From positions 1 to 64,000 of the forward strand of contig JASAND010030339.1 in NCBI GenBank assembly GCA_030248195.1: a stretch of 64,000 nucleotides of DNA, given 5' to 3'. Each line of letters begins with the position of its first letter. The stretch's first letter is position 1. The DNA comes from Trissonchulus latispiculum (taxonomy: Eukaryota > Nematoda > Enoplea > Enoplida > Ironidae). The notes under the pieces are model-generated. The model worked only from the letters and a program-made list of their open reading frames with translations, had not been told where the DNA came from and ran no database searches. Shown piece by piece: positions 43,192-53,443 of this stretch. Made by a program: the position numbers and the translations under genes.

Positions 43192-43949
43192 GAAACAAGC
43201 AACAACATTATTGTAAATTGGACATTGTACCTTGTGTTTGAATTAACCGACAGTATTGGGATTTGGATCACCAGTGGACCCCTCCCCTTTTAAAAGGAAA
43301 GAACAGAGTCTAAAGGTAGTATCGGAGGCAACAATTAGCGAAAAGCTAAGAGAGAAGGACTAACGGAAGTCATTCAATTAGACGTTATCCAGTGCTAGCA
43401 AGCCATTTTCTTCACACTTATAAAAGTACGAGTTCTGGCATAGACTGATTACAATGTAGCTCAGCAACTAGGTACAGCAAAGTAACATATCTGCACCAAA
43501 GTTATTATTTTTAACATTTTAACCCAACTCTATGTACAGTGTGCTGGGTTTTGCGCCTGTAGCCATTAGCGTGCGTGCGCTAAGCTTTCCTGGAGTGGAT
43601 ACCTAAACCGGATCAATTGAACTTTATCCCCCCCTAAAGACCCAATTGAACTTTATCCCCCCCCCCCAAAATTAGAAGGTGTCTAGAAATTTAAGTTAAA
43701 GGTTTCTGCATGCTATACTAACATTACAACTTCAGCGGGAAACCTAGCTGACACCCTGCTCGTTGTCACTATCAGTGCCTTAATTTTATCCCTTATGTAT
43801 TTTTGATAATTATTATTGGGTTGCCGCTTTTTCACAAAAAGGCAACCCTTTAAGTTGAGTATGTCCGTTATTATTTATTATTTATTATTATTATTTCTTG
43901 CCGAATGTGTCCACCCCTAGATCTCGAGATTGGAAAGGAGTAGAGAGGT
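43192..43949. other. Intergenic, nothing supported
   Basis: AT-rich, with C-runs near 43630-43665 and a TTATTATT repeat near 43870-43895. No gene. Confidence 0.4.
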
Positions 43950-44650
43950 GGTTAATACCTCATTTTGAAGGTCTTGACTTGGAGGTTTGCATATCTCCTG
44001 GGCGACCCGGTACGACTCAGGCTGAAATTACTCGATACGGTGATGCTGCAAATGGTAAAAATTGAAAGTTGTCCAATTGGGCTCATATGGGCATCATTCA
44101 AAGCTCTGGTTGCGTAGATAAGAAGTTGTAATAGGGCTAAAGCACCAAAATGTACAGAACATGAGTTACGAAGCCTCAAACGGGTCAAAAAAGGCCAAAA
44201 CCGGTCAAATGGGCCAAAATAAAAAGTTCTGGAAAAACCACAATATGGGTATCATTCGAAAGGTCTCGTTACTTAGATAAAAAGTTGTAATAGGGCCAAA
44301 GCTCCAAAATGTACAGAAAATGAGTTACGGGGCCTCAAAGGGGTCAAAAATGGCCGAAACCTGCCAAAATTGGTCAAAACTGAAAATTGTCGGATCCGGT
44401 CGATACCGGTGTCATTCGAAAGCTCTCGTTGAGTAGATAAAAAATGGTTATAGGGCTAACGCACCAAAATGTAGGAAAAACTAGTTAGGGAGCCTCAAAA
44501 GTTGCAAAAATGGCCGAAATCAGTCAAAATGGGTCAAAATTAAAAGTTGTCGAAAATCTACAATATGAGTATCATTCGAAAGCTCTCGTTGAGTGGTCAA
44601 AAAGTTGTAATAGAGCCAAAGCTCTTAAATGTACGCAGCCTCAGATATGA
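43950..44650. repeat. Tandem repeat, four units of about 160 bp
   Basis: TCATTCGAAAGCTCTCGTTGAG-like phrases lie at about 44093, 44253, 44413 and 44572, each followed by AAAAGTTGTAATAGGGC and CCAAAATGTACAG variants. Units are diverged. A single related unit occurs near 540-640. Confidence 0.75.
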
Positions 44651-44959
44651 CTCCTGATAAGAGGAAAAATGACAGCGGCAACCCATTCATGCAAGTAAGC
44701 TTGTTTATTTTTGTTATGGTATCTAATCTGGAGGAGATTGATCTCCTTTGTTGTATATATAGGTAGTAGCTGTAGTAGCAAGTATTTGCCTTCAGAGTTA
44801 GCTGTTTTAGTTGTTAGCAGTTGCTCTGTGGATTTGAGCAATGTTTCAGAAACGAACTGTAAATCACTTTTTATGTGTGCATCAATAGACCCAGAGAATA
44901 TATTCCGCTTCAGCAGAATAAAAACGATCGTATTTACTAGGCTAGGCTAAAAAACTAGG

Positions 44960-45469
44960 CTTACTCAAAACGCTTCCTTTTCGCGATTATGCAATTCTCG
45001 ATAAGGCAAATTAGTAAAGCAAATTCTCGGTAATGCAAATTCGCGCTTTTGCATTTCTCGCTTAAACATTTCTTGGTAAAACAATTCTCGGCTAAGCAAT
45101 TCTCGGCATACATTAACACGGGGTCCGATTCTGGGGGGTCTACCCCTACCTCGGCGAAGGGTCTACCCCTGAAAAATTCCAAAATTTTAAGAGGGTCTGC
45201 CCCGAAATAATGAATTTTTAACGTTTTTGCCAGAAAATTAGTAAAAAATGACAATTTTCAGCGATTTTAAAGAAATTTTTCGAAAAAATCGCAAAACATT
45301 GCTAAAAATTACCAATTTTTGGTAAAAATCGCTAAGGGGTATGCCCTTTTTCCTTTCTGAACGAGAGGGTTTGCCCTTTATTCCTTTACGCGGAGGGGGT
45401 CTACCCGCTCCCTCCTCCCCACGTTATCCTATGATTCTCGGGTATAAATGTGACTCTAACGAACACATG
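44960..45469. other. Region 5' of the LINE; AATTCTCGG repeats
   Basis: 44985-45105 contains repeated GCAATTCTCGG(T/C)(A/T)A-like units of about 20 bp. Then come GGGTCTACCCCT variants. If the U2-like segment at 45470 belongs to a real U2 locus, its promoter would be here, but no proximal sequence element can be asserted. Confidence 0.35.
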
Positions 45470-45492
45470 ATCGCTTCTCGGCCTTTAGGCTA
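45470..45492 (+). ncRNA. U2 snRNA 5'-end fragment at LINE head
   Basis: Twenty-two of 23 bases match U2 snRNA nucleotides 1-23 as known from animals: it begins ATCGCTTCTCGGCCTTT, has one substitution at position 18, and ends GGCTA. After that the match stops abruptly. No other part of U2 is seen within 300 bp of either LINE end. It could be the 5' flank of an insertion into a U2 gene, or a chimeric 5' end made by reverse transcriptase switching to U2 RNA. Confidence 0.75.
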
Positions 45493-45625
45493 TAAAGAAA
45501 AAAGAAGAAACGAAGCGATTTAAAGCGATATAGTTGGCTTCTCTTACAGCCGCTATTAGCTTCTTTTTTGAAATTTCTCTTTGTAATATCACCAATTTTT
45601 GGTAATATTTCAAAAAGGAATTTAA

Positions 45626-45659
45626 GGGTCTGTTGGATCGCAAACGCCACAGACCCTTT
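45626..45659 (+). promoter_or_regulatory. Hairpin just before ORF1 start
   Basis: AAGGGTCTGT and ACAGACCCTT pair as a 10-bp stem about 15 bases before the ATG of ORF1. It may affect translation or packaging; this is inference. Confidence 0.45.
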
Positions 45660-45674
45660 CCCTGATTGGGCGAG

Positions 45675-47309
45675 ATGGGGGACCCTGGTCCTACGGGGGA
45701 GCCCTTGGAGGAAGAGGTGGGCCTTGGTGCTAATTTGACTGTAAATACAGATCAGACGGAAAATTCTAAACTGGAACTTTTGCAAAAAACGGGTTATGTT
45801 AAAATCCCTGATGAACTATGCTCGGAAAAGACACCCTCTCTGGTTGAACTCTTGATGGACGGAAATGTAGTAGAGGACCTGCCCCAATTTGTCCGCAGGG
45901 CCGGCCAATTCCACCTCAAATTGGTATACCGGGACAAAGCCCAAAGGGATAAGATGAAGGAATCTGGGGTGAAGATAGGTCAAATCCTGGTGTCATTAGA
46001 GGTACCCAGGGCGGAAGAGCGGTTGGTCCATCGGGTGTTAACGGTATACCTCTACAACATCCCGATTTCGGACTCAGAACCCCACGTGGCGCGGTGGCTC
46101 CAAAATCTTGGTTTAGAACCTATGGCTCCGTTCAGGTGGACCCACTATAAGACCCCGTCTGGGAAACGGACTCCTATCCGGGACGGGGGAAGATCGGTTC
46201 TAGTCAGGGCGGGATCCTCCCAGGTGGTCCCCGGATACGCTTCCTACATTCCAGAAGGTGGCACAGAACCCCAGCGGGCTCAAATATGGTATCCCGGGTG
46301 GGGAAAATGGTGTTGGCGATGCTTTGGGCCTGGACATTATCAACGGGAATGCGAGAACGAAGAGGCGATCCCAAAACCACAGGTTAACTCAAATATCCCG
46401 CGGGGACGACGGTGGGAGACCGCCAGGCCTCTGCCAAATCCTCCCGGGGCGTATATCGGCGAAGTAGAGGTGGAAGAAACGGCGACTGATGAGCTGACCA
46501 TGGAAAACCTGGGTAGAGCCGAGTCAACCAGGCGGGTCTCTGGCTGCGACACTGAAGACAGAGGGAACGCAGACCATGGGGTGGCTGGGACCTCATCCAT
46601 GGAAACCGGAGAGGAATCCCAAAACCAGGTCGGGCTGTCCCAAGATGGAGCTCAGGTACCGGACTGGGAGGCTCTAATGGCGACAAAGCGGAAACTGTAC
46701 GGGGAAACGTATCGGGGACACATTCTGCCCTTCTTTACCTCGAAATTCCCTTACAGCAACCACCATGAGGCTTCTTTCACCTTGGACGGCAATACTTTCC
46801 CTTCAAATGAACATTATTACTTTTGGCGCAGGGCGAAGTGCTTCGGAAACGACGGGGCGGCCGCAAAAATCCTGGCGGCGAAGTTTCCAGCCCAGGCTAA
46901 GTCTATGGGGGATCAGCTCAAAGGGACTGCGGAACAGACCAATCAGTGGAACACCTCGGAGCGATACGATGCCATGTGGAGAGGGATCACAGCAAAATTT
47001 GACCAGAACCCAGGGATAAGGGCGGCCCTTCTGAAGAGCGTGGGGTTCCGACTGGTCGAAGCAAGCCCATCAGATCAGTTCTGGAGTTGTGGACTGCCCC
47101 TGATGGACCCCAAGAACAGGAATCCTCAGCGGTGGACGGGTCTCAACGTTTTGGGTGACATGCTTACCATGTTAAGAACGAAGATGCTGGAATTGCCTCG
47201 GTTCCAGGAAGAAGCGGCCAAGCTACAACCGTTTGAAGCTCCATCAGGAAATTCAAAACGACCCCTCACTCCAACCGCCAATGGAAATGAGGAGAAGCGA
47301 CAGAAATAA
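45675..47309 (+). CDS. LINE ORF1: zinc knuckle plus NADAR domain
   Basis: 544 aa from ATG 45675; an extension to TTG three codons earlier is not needed. Residues about 70-205 form a gag-like region. A CCHC knuckle CWRCFGPGHYQREC (Cys213, Cys216, His221, Cys226) should bind RNA. Acidic low-complexity sequence (230-335) follows. Residues about 350-504 match the NADAR/YbiA family: FTLDGNTFPSNEHYYFWRRAK, ITAKFDQNPGIRAALL, LVEASPSDQFW, and LNVLGDMLTMLR in place of the family's N-x-LG..L...R ending. The EH pair (379-380) and the E.S..D.FW motif are kept, so the fold and probably activity are retained. NADAR enzymes act on N-linked ADP-ribose or related nucleotides; in a LINE its role is unknown. 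Confidence 0.88.
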   Translation: MGDPGPTGEPLEEEVGLGANLTVNTDQTENSKLELLQKTGYVKIPDELCSEKTPSLVELLMDGNVVEDLPQFVRRAGQFHLKLVYRDKAQRDKMKESGVKIGQILVSLEVPRAEERLVHRVLTVYLYNIPISDSEPHVARWLQNLGLEPMAPFRWTHYKTPSGKRTPIRDGGRSVLVRAGSSQVVPGYASYIPEGGTEPQRAQIWYPGWGKWCWRCFGPGHYQRECENEEAIPKPQVNSNIPRGRRWETARPLPNPPGAYIGEVEVEETATDELTMENLGRAESTRRVSGCDTEDRGNADHGVAGTSSMETGEESQNQVGLSQDGAQVPDWEALMATKRKLYGETYRGHILPFFTSKFPYSNHHEASFTLDGNTFPSNEHYYFWRRAKCFGNDGAAAKILAAKFPAQAKSMGDQLKGTAEQTNQWNTSERYDAMWRGITAKFDQNPGIRAALLKSVGFRLVEASPSDQFWSCGLPLMDPKNRNPQRWTGLNVLGDMLTMLRTKMLELPRFQEEAAKLQPFEAPSGNSKRPLTPTANGNEEKRQK

Positions 47310-47345
47310 TTTTTGTTTGCAGCATTTTTGCCTGTTTGCATCTTA

Positions 47346-50300
47346 ATGGCTCCGCTTACCCTAGCTAGCATTAATACGAATGGATTGAATAAAAACTCTA
47401 AAATTGAACAACTATTTTGTCTGACGAAATCAAAAGATGTGGTTTTCATTCAAGAAACAAATTTTGTGACAAAACATGCTTATTTTGGCAAGGTATTTTC
47501 GCCTAATTTTAAGATTTTCCATTCGTTTTCAGCTAGACAGGGGAGCGGTGTCACATTGTTGATCAACCGTAAGGTAGCTGGGATCTTTAATTTATGCTAT
47601 GAATGCGGGGGGAGATTGGTTTTTGCAAGCGCCAAAATTGGAAATCAGAAAATTTTGTTAATCAATATTTATGCTCCGGCAAACGATCAAGATCGGATGG
47701 GTTTCTTTAAAGAATTCCTGAAAATTTTAGAGGAAAAGGTTTACGGCTATGATTCCATTTTTATGGCTGGCGATTTCAATTTTGTTGAACAACCACACCT
47801 TGACAGAAAATCTACAGTCCTTTCTGCTTATAAATCTACGATTGGGCGCAAAGAATTTAGCTGCATCTCTGAACGGTTTGATTTGTGCGATGTTTTCAGG
47901 GAGAAATATGCAAATGAAATGGCATATAGCCATTTCAGCAGAAGCAGTAATTGTTCTAGCCGACTAGACAGGCTGTACATGTTCTCTAGACAGGCTGGAG
48001 CCTGCAGCTCAATTTATTACGAACCAGTTCACTTTTCTGATCATAGTGTTTTATATTTTACAATTTCGGAAAATTTATGGTCCCAACCTAGAGGACGTTC
48101 GTATTGGAAAATGAATTTGAACTGCTATCAGGATATTAATTTCGAACAGGACTTCATGGAAGCTTTATACGATGGACAGCAAAAACTTGCAAACTCTCCA
48201 GATTCTGAAATTATCTCAGAGTGGAAGGTATTTAAGGAAAGAATGCGAGATCTGTTCAAATTTCACTCAAAACTGATAGCAGACAAGCGCCGACAGGAGA
48301 AACAGATGTTGACTAATGAACTAGCTCTGGCGCAAGAAAGGAGGGAATGGCTAAAAGTTGATAACGTCAAAAAACGAATTCGAAAGCTTGAGCTGGAGGA
48401 AATTGAGAAAACTTTAGGGAGAGTCCGAAAACTAGAGGAGTTGTGCGACAGTTACACAATTCTTCAAGCTAAGAAAATTGAAAAAAGGGAAGGTGAGAAA
48501 CGCTATTTTTACTCCTTAAAGACGGAATCAGGAGAAATTGTAACTGGAAACAACAAAATACTAGGCGAAATGAGGTCACAGTACGCGAAATTGTTCACAA
48601 GTGTTGGGATAGACCCGGCAAAAGCCGAACAATTTCTACACTTCACAGAAGTCAGAGTTCCAGATATTTCGCAATCCGGCTTGGAAAGCGAAATAACAGC
48701 GGATGAAGTTGCAAAAGCAATAAAACAGTTTGCAACAGGCAAAGTCCCAGGAAAAGATGGACTCACAATTGAGTTTTATCTCTCCATAATTGAGGTAGTT
48801 GCCCCATGGCTAGCTAGGGTATATAATCTTAGTTTGGCACGGGGGCATTTACCGCATGACATGTATATGGGGGTAATTTCACTTTTGTACAAGGGAAAGG
48901 GAGATAGGGCCGACCGGAAAAACTGGCGGCCTTTGAGCATGCTCAACGTGGACTATAAAATATTAGCTAAAATTTTGACAAACAGGTTGGCTGAGGTCAT
49001 GCCTCTCCTAGTGCGAAATACCCAGACTTGTGGTGTCTCCGGCAGAGACATAAGAGACGGAATCTTGACCTTAATGGGAATTTTAGAGTATGCTAAATAC
49101 AAAGACAAACCTTGCATTTTTGTGTCGGTCGATCAAATGTCAGCTTTTGATGTTGTGGAGTGGGAATTTTTGAAGAAAGTTCTAGAAAAATTTGGATTCG
49201 GACCGAAATTTAGAAGCTTTATCGATTTAATATATAAAACAGGAGTTGTTCAAAGTTCGCTTCTAGTGAACGGGTACCTTTCAATACCTTTCACTTTGAG
49301 CAGGGGAATCCGTCAAGGATGCCCATTATCTCCGCTTTTGTACGTTCTTTGCAACGAAACATTTTTAAATTTTGTAAGAAAGTCTAACCTGGTCAGAGGA
49401 ATCTCCATTTTGGGCCGTGAGGCAAAAGTTATAGCCTATGCTGATGACACAAATTTCACAGTAAGAGATTTCAACTCTGTTCGGCAAATTTTTAAGTTTT
49501 ATGAGCTCTTCGAAACTGTATCAGGAGGCAAGTTAAAACTGGAAAAAACTCAAATTTTGCTTTATAATAAATTTTCAGAGGCTACTGTACCCGCAGAATA
49601 TAAAAACTTTATCAGTAACGTTATTAAGGTTTTTGGTGTTCATATTAGCTCAGAAGGGCTCAAAAATTCAAAAACAGACGAAATTTTCAATGGACTGATC
49701 GAAAATTTGAACAAAGCAAGACCTCCTACCAAAATCTCAGCCTACGGGAAGGTCACAGGCTTAATGACCTATATTTTGTCAACTCTCTGGTATACAACTT
49801 GGTTTGTATCACCAGAGAGCGATAAAGCAAAGAAAATTATGAATCTAATGTCCAAATATATATGGTACCCAATTACTACAAATCTGGTGAGCATCGACTG
49901 TGCTGTGCTGCCTAAAAACAAAGGAGGTATAGGTTTGCCTCATATTGAACTTAAAATTTGGGCTCAAAGACTAGCTTTTCTAATTAGACGTCGTTTGGGT
50001 GGCGAGCAGGCATGGCACTTAACCTTTGACTTTTTCTATGAGATGGTGAAGGAAAAAGGGCCAGTAGCCACCCAAACTTCTAAAGCTCCCAGATTCTACA
50101 AGGAGTTGAGACAGGCTGAACGTCAATTAGATTTGAGGTTCACACCCGTTTCTGTTAGTTTCGGTGGCAAAACCTATACGTTTGAAACAGCAAAATTAAA
50201 GCCGCTTTATGAATTTCTCGTCTGCAAGAAATTTTCAAGCAAAAGGGAAGCAATACAGAGGAAATGGCTTGAAAAATTGCCAGCAATTAACCCCAACGAC

Positions 50301-50900
50301 TGGGAGTACATTTGGGCTTCCATGAAGACAAAATTTGTACAGGGCATAGCATCAGATACCCATTTAAAATTAGTTAGAAACAACTTAATGACCAACAAAA
50401 GAAAGCATCAAATTGACGAGTCTAATAGTCAGTTTTGTGAATTTTGCTTGCAAAATAACTTAAACTCAGTTGAGGATGTAATCCATGTATTTGCATTGTG
50501 TCCTAGGGTTAGTGATTTTTGGAAAAACGTGTGTAAACTGCTTAGATTGATTGCTACTCCCTCGAGCGATTCGGTAATTGGCCGAAGTCAGCTCGTTTAT
50601 CGGGACCTGATCATTCAGGAAAAACTGTTGGGGTTTGTGGAAAGAAAGAACCAAAAATTACATTTGAATGTGAACTTGGCAATTCAGACAGCTCAGGACG
50701 CAATCTGGTATAGTCGAGAACTTTTCAAGAAAGGAAAGGGAATAAAAGACCCTTGGGATATTTTTCAAAAGTCACTTGGAAAAATTGGTGTGAATGCGAG
50801 TGCCTTTATTGGAGAAATGGGAGTACTGAGAAAATTAGAGGGAGAATTTGGTCTGTTTGAGTTTGATCGTGGTATTTTCGTTTTAAAATGCAGTGGTTAG
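47346..50900 (+). CDS. LINE ORF2: APE endonuclease, reverse transcriptase
   Basis: 1184 aa from ATG 47346. An AP-endonuclease-like domain at about 1-235 has FIQET, INIYAPA, AGDFNFVE, SRLDR and FSDHS, the metal- and catalysis-linked motifs. Reverse transcriptase at about 500-770 has NWRPLSMLNVDYK, VSVDQMSAFDVV, GIRQGCPLSPLLYVL and the active-site YADD (codons at 49437-49448). Near residue 1031, CEFC followed by IHVFALC gives a C-C-H-C finger common in this LINE branch. The proteins make cDNA at a nicked chromosomal target. It lies in the same frame as ORF1, 36 nt after its TAA. No frame damage seen. Confidence 0.94.
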   Translation: MAPLTLASINTNGLNKNSKIEQLFCLTKSKDVVFIQETNFVTKHAYFGKVFSPNFKIFHSFSARQGSGVTLLINRKVAGIFNLCYECGGRLVFASAKIGNQKILLINIYAPANDQDRMGFFKEFLKILEEKVYGYDSIFMAGDFNFVEQPHLDRKSTVLSAYKSTIGRKEFSCISERFDLCDVFREKYANEMAYSHFSRSSNCSSRLDRLYMFSRQAGACSSIYYEPVHFSDHSVLYFTISENLWSQPRGRSYWKMNLNCYQDINFEQDFMEALYDGQQKLANSPDSEIISEWKVFKERMRDLFKFHSKLIADKRRQEKQMLTNELALAQERREWLKVDNVKKRIRKLELEEIEKTLGRVRKLEELCDSYTILQAKKIEKREGEKRYFYSLKTESGEIVTGNNKILGEMRSQYAKLFTSVGIDPAKAEQFLHFTEVRVPDISQSGLESEITADEVAKAIKQFATGKVPGKDGLTIEFYLSIIEVVAPWLARVYNLSLARGHLPHDMYMGVISLLYKGKGDRADRKNWRPLSMLNVDYKILAKILTNRLAEVMPLLVRNTQTCGVSGRDIRDGILTLMGILEYAKYKDKPCIFVSVDQMSAFDVVEWEFLKKVLEKFGFGPKFRSFIDLIYKTGVVQSSLLVNGYLSIPFTLSRGIRQGCPLSPLLYVLCNETFLNFVRKSNLVRGISILGREAKVIAYADDTNFTVRDFNSVRQIFKFYELFETVSGGKLKLEKTQILLYNKFSEATVPAEYKNFISNVIKVFGVHISSEGLKNSKTDEIFNGLIENLNKARPPTKISAYGKVTGLMTYILSTLWYTTWFVSPESDKAKKIMNLMSKYIWYPITTNLVSIDCAVLPKNKGGIGLPHIELKIWAQRLAFLIRRRLGGEQAWHLTFDFFYEMVKEKGPVATQTSKAPRFYKELRQAERQLDLRFTPVSVSFGGKTYTFETAKLKPLYEFLVCKKFSSKREAIQRKWLEKLPAINPNDWEYIWASMKTKFVQGIASDTHLKLVRNNLMTNKRKHQIDESNSQFCEFCLQNNLNSVEDVIHVFALCPRVSDFWKNVCKLLRLIATPSSDSVIGRSQLVYRDLIIQEKLLGFVERKNQKLHLNVNLAIQTAQDAIWYSRELFKKGKGIKDPWDIFQKSLGKIGVNASAFIGEMGVLRKLEGEFGLFEFDRGIFVLKCSG

Positions 50901-50920
50901 CGGTATTGTAAAATTAATAA

Positions 50921-50970
50921 TCTGAAAATTTGACTTAACAATTTTACAAATTGACAGTCAAATTTTCAGA
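50921..50970 (+). terminator. 3' hairpin of the LINE
   Basis: TCTGAAAATTTGAC (50921-50934) pairs perfectly with GTCAAATTTTCAGA (50957-50970) around a 22-base loop, just after the ORF2 stop. A 3' stem-loop of this type serves as the reverse transcriptase recognition site in stringent LINEs; that role is inferred here. Confidence 0.55.
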
Positions 50971-50979
50971 TATGCTGGA

Positions 50980-52423
50980 ATGGAAAGAAATTCTTTCCCC
51001 AACAGTAGACTTACACTTTAAGACACGATATGTGATTTGTAATAATTCCTCGAAGTAGTCTTTTTAGAGAAGTTTTTATATGCGACACGTCTCTTCTTGC
51101 AGCGTGTAATAGCTTTAAAAGAGTGACTGATCGTGGCATACAAAATGTGTAGCACAATCAGACACACACACTCAGCCAGTGAAAGTTGCACATATGCATA
51201 AAATCGACAACGAAAAGCATTAAATAAACCCTAAAGCGCTGATGCTGCAAGTCTATTGTAGGTATATATATTTCTGCAATTATGAAGCATATAACAAGTT
51301 GTGTATAAACTTTGATTTTTGACAAATTTTTGAGAAGCAGTTGTTTAACAATATTGTTTAAAATAGTTATTTGTTTGTTATTTTGAGGAAATTTAATTTT
51401 TGTGATATACATTTTGTACTACATACAGTAATATTGTTTCTTTGTTCAGTTGCTGTCCTGCTTAATAAATGACATAGACTTCGGTTGAACCGAAGTCTGC
51501 ACTGTGTCTGAACATCCTTAAGCCCGATTCATACCTACTTTCCGCTTGTCTATTTCCGAATTTCCGTTTGTCCGTTTTGCGTCTGGTTTGCTTTTATAAA
51601 CAGAGTCATACTTGTTGGTTACGGACAACCGGAAAAGTAGAGCATCTAAACGGACATCCCTTACGGACAAACAGACAACCAGACGATGTTAGCAGCTCAC
51701 GCTGACACCGTAAACTGCCTAGATAAGTGAGAGCATATTTTCTGTATCTGTAAAATGCATCATATAGGTATTTTACGCTGACACCTAACAGTAAACGTCA
51801 ATTAAAACTCTATTCCGGGAGGCGCACATCTTACAAGTATATAGTGATTTCTTGTCGTAGTAGTACTTTTTGTTGAAGTATATATGTACTGAACAATTAA
51901 GGGGGGGCTACGAACGGGTTGGCACGACATCGTCGGAGAGAGCTACTTTTCCCCCCAACGTTAGCCAACATATCAAAGTAAAAAAGTTTAGGGTGGGCAA
52001 TAATATATCTCACCTACACTGTTTTTGGCAGGACGCCAAAGTACAAATTTTGGTGCGAAAAATGGGATTTTTCAAAAAGGTTTTTCAGCTCTGGTGGATC
52101 AACGGTTTGACCAATTCTGAAACTTTCAGCCATAAATGTTAATTGGTACTAGTGCTAAATATTAAAAGTATTCCGGTTTTCGAGCGTTCTTCTTCAACTA
52201 TAACAGCTCAAAGTTTGAAATTTGGCAAAAAGTTGTTATGAGACTGTGCGCTGTTTTCGATCTAATAAAATCGACAGCACCTAGCCTACCCCAGCTTTTT
52301 ACCAAATAGTATGCTCTAATAGGAGCAAATTGTCTGTAAGTTTCGAGGGCTTAGGTTTTCTGATTAGTGTGCTAGCAAACTTTTTGTTAAGAAATAACCC
52401 TTATTTTTAGGCCTGAAAAACTA
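50980..52423. other. Intergenic, degraded repeats
   Basis: 51530-51720 contains CGGACAAACGG-like words in both orientations flanking CCCGATTCATAC, which suggests a decayed DNA transposon. The rest is AT-rich with no supported gene. Confidence 0.35.
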
Positions 52424-53443
52424 CAGAGATGGACGCGGGACGAAATTTTTCGTCCCGTCCCGTCCCGTCCCGCACTCAATTTGTTTGTCCCGTCCCGCGG
52501 GATCCCACAGTCCCGCAAATTTGATAATGCCTGTCCCGCAAAATCCCGCATAATTTCTTAATTGTCTCATTAGCCAAAATTAATGGTAATTAATACTAAT
52601 TTAATATGAAAATTTAAAATAAGTTTGTTATGTAAACTTTACGCTATTTATTTTTCTTTGCTAAGATGCCAAATATTGGCCGAATTGGCCAAATAAAATC
52701 AAATTTAGCGGAATCAGAAAATTATTGCCATACATAAGCGATGGAACCGGGTCACCGTGTCAGTTTGGGCCACTTTTCGGATCAGGTCACTGGGTCCCCG
52801 GGTCAAGAGCTTGGATCCGGCCTTGATCCAGTTTTCTTAATTTCCCACAGATTATTTCTCAGAAATTTTTGGTTTAAAACTAAAACCTTTAGGTCTAATT
52901 TCAATGTGATGCTGATCCATGATTTGCATGTTTTAAAATTTAACTTGCTCTTCATAATTTTCGCAGCTTGAGATTCGTTCAATATGGTCTCCAGCAGAAT
53001 AGTGTTTGTTCTCATCGGTTCTATGATTATTGCATTGCATAGATCTGTTAGAACTAGCTGGTTTGCAAATTATAACTGATTAAATTAGGCAATGTAGATA
53101 AAGCCAAGTTTGAAAAGTCTGTAGCTTTTGTCCAGTCTTTAACCTTGACATAATCAACACTTTACACAACTTTGAAATCATTTACATTACCTGCGTATAC
53201 TCAAGCTTAAACAATAAACTTTCAATCAAAAAAGATACGCAAACCAGCACAGCAAATGAAACTTATATTACCTTAAAACTAAATTTTATAGAATAAATTT
53301 GAAGTGTGACTGTAATGTTTTGAAAACTATTATCTAGGTTTTTTAAAAATTCCCTAATTTTGAAGTAAATATAAGAAATTTGTGTCCCGCGGGATCCCGC
53401 GGGACGAAGGTTGTCGTCCCATCCCGTCCCGTCCCGCGGGATC
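52424..53443. mobile_element. hAT-like element with GTCCC subterminal repeats
   Basis: The left end CAGAGATGGACGCGGGACG is hAT-like and is followed by TCCCGTCCCGTCCCGC repeats. The right side (53386-53443) has the same repeats (CCCGCGGGATCCCGCGGGA). The right terminus does not mirror the left, so it is truncated, perhaps by the palindromic-element fragment beginning at 53455. No transposase was found. Confidence 0.5.

Larger units (their letters stand above)
45470..50970 (+). mobile_element. Two-ORF LINE (Tx1/L1-like) with NADAR ORF1
   Basis: A near-full-length non-LTR retrotransposon on the plus strand. It has a 205-bp 5' untranslated region beginning with a U2 snRNA-like 23-mer, ORF1 at 45675-47309, ORF2 at 47346-50900, and a short 3' untranslated region with a 14-bp hairpin (50921-50934 with 50957-50970). 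Both ORFs are open, so the copy is young or under constraint. APE endonuclease plus two ORFs, with a zinc knuckle in ORF1 and a C-terminal finger in ORF2, places it with the L1/Tx1 branch by inference. No poly(A) tail or target duplication was found, so the 3' boundary is uncertain. Confidence 0.88.

Noticed and set aside
50980..51200. Remainder of a U2 gene downstream of the LINE
   Set aside because: No U2 sequence after nucleotide 23 could be found near the 3' end, so a simple insertion into an intact U2 gene is not supported.
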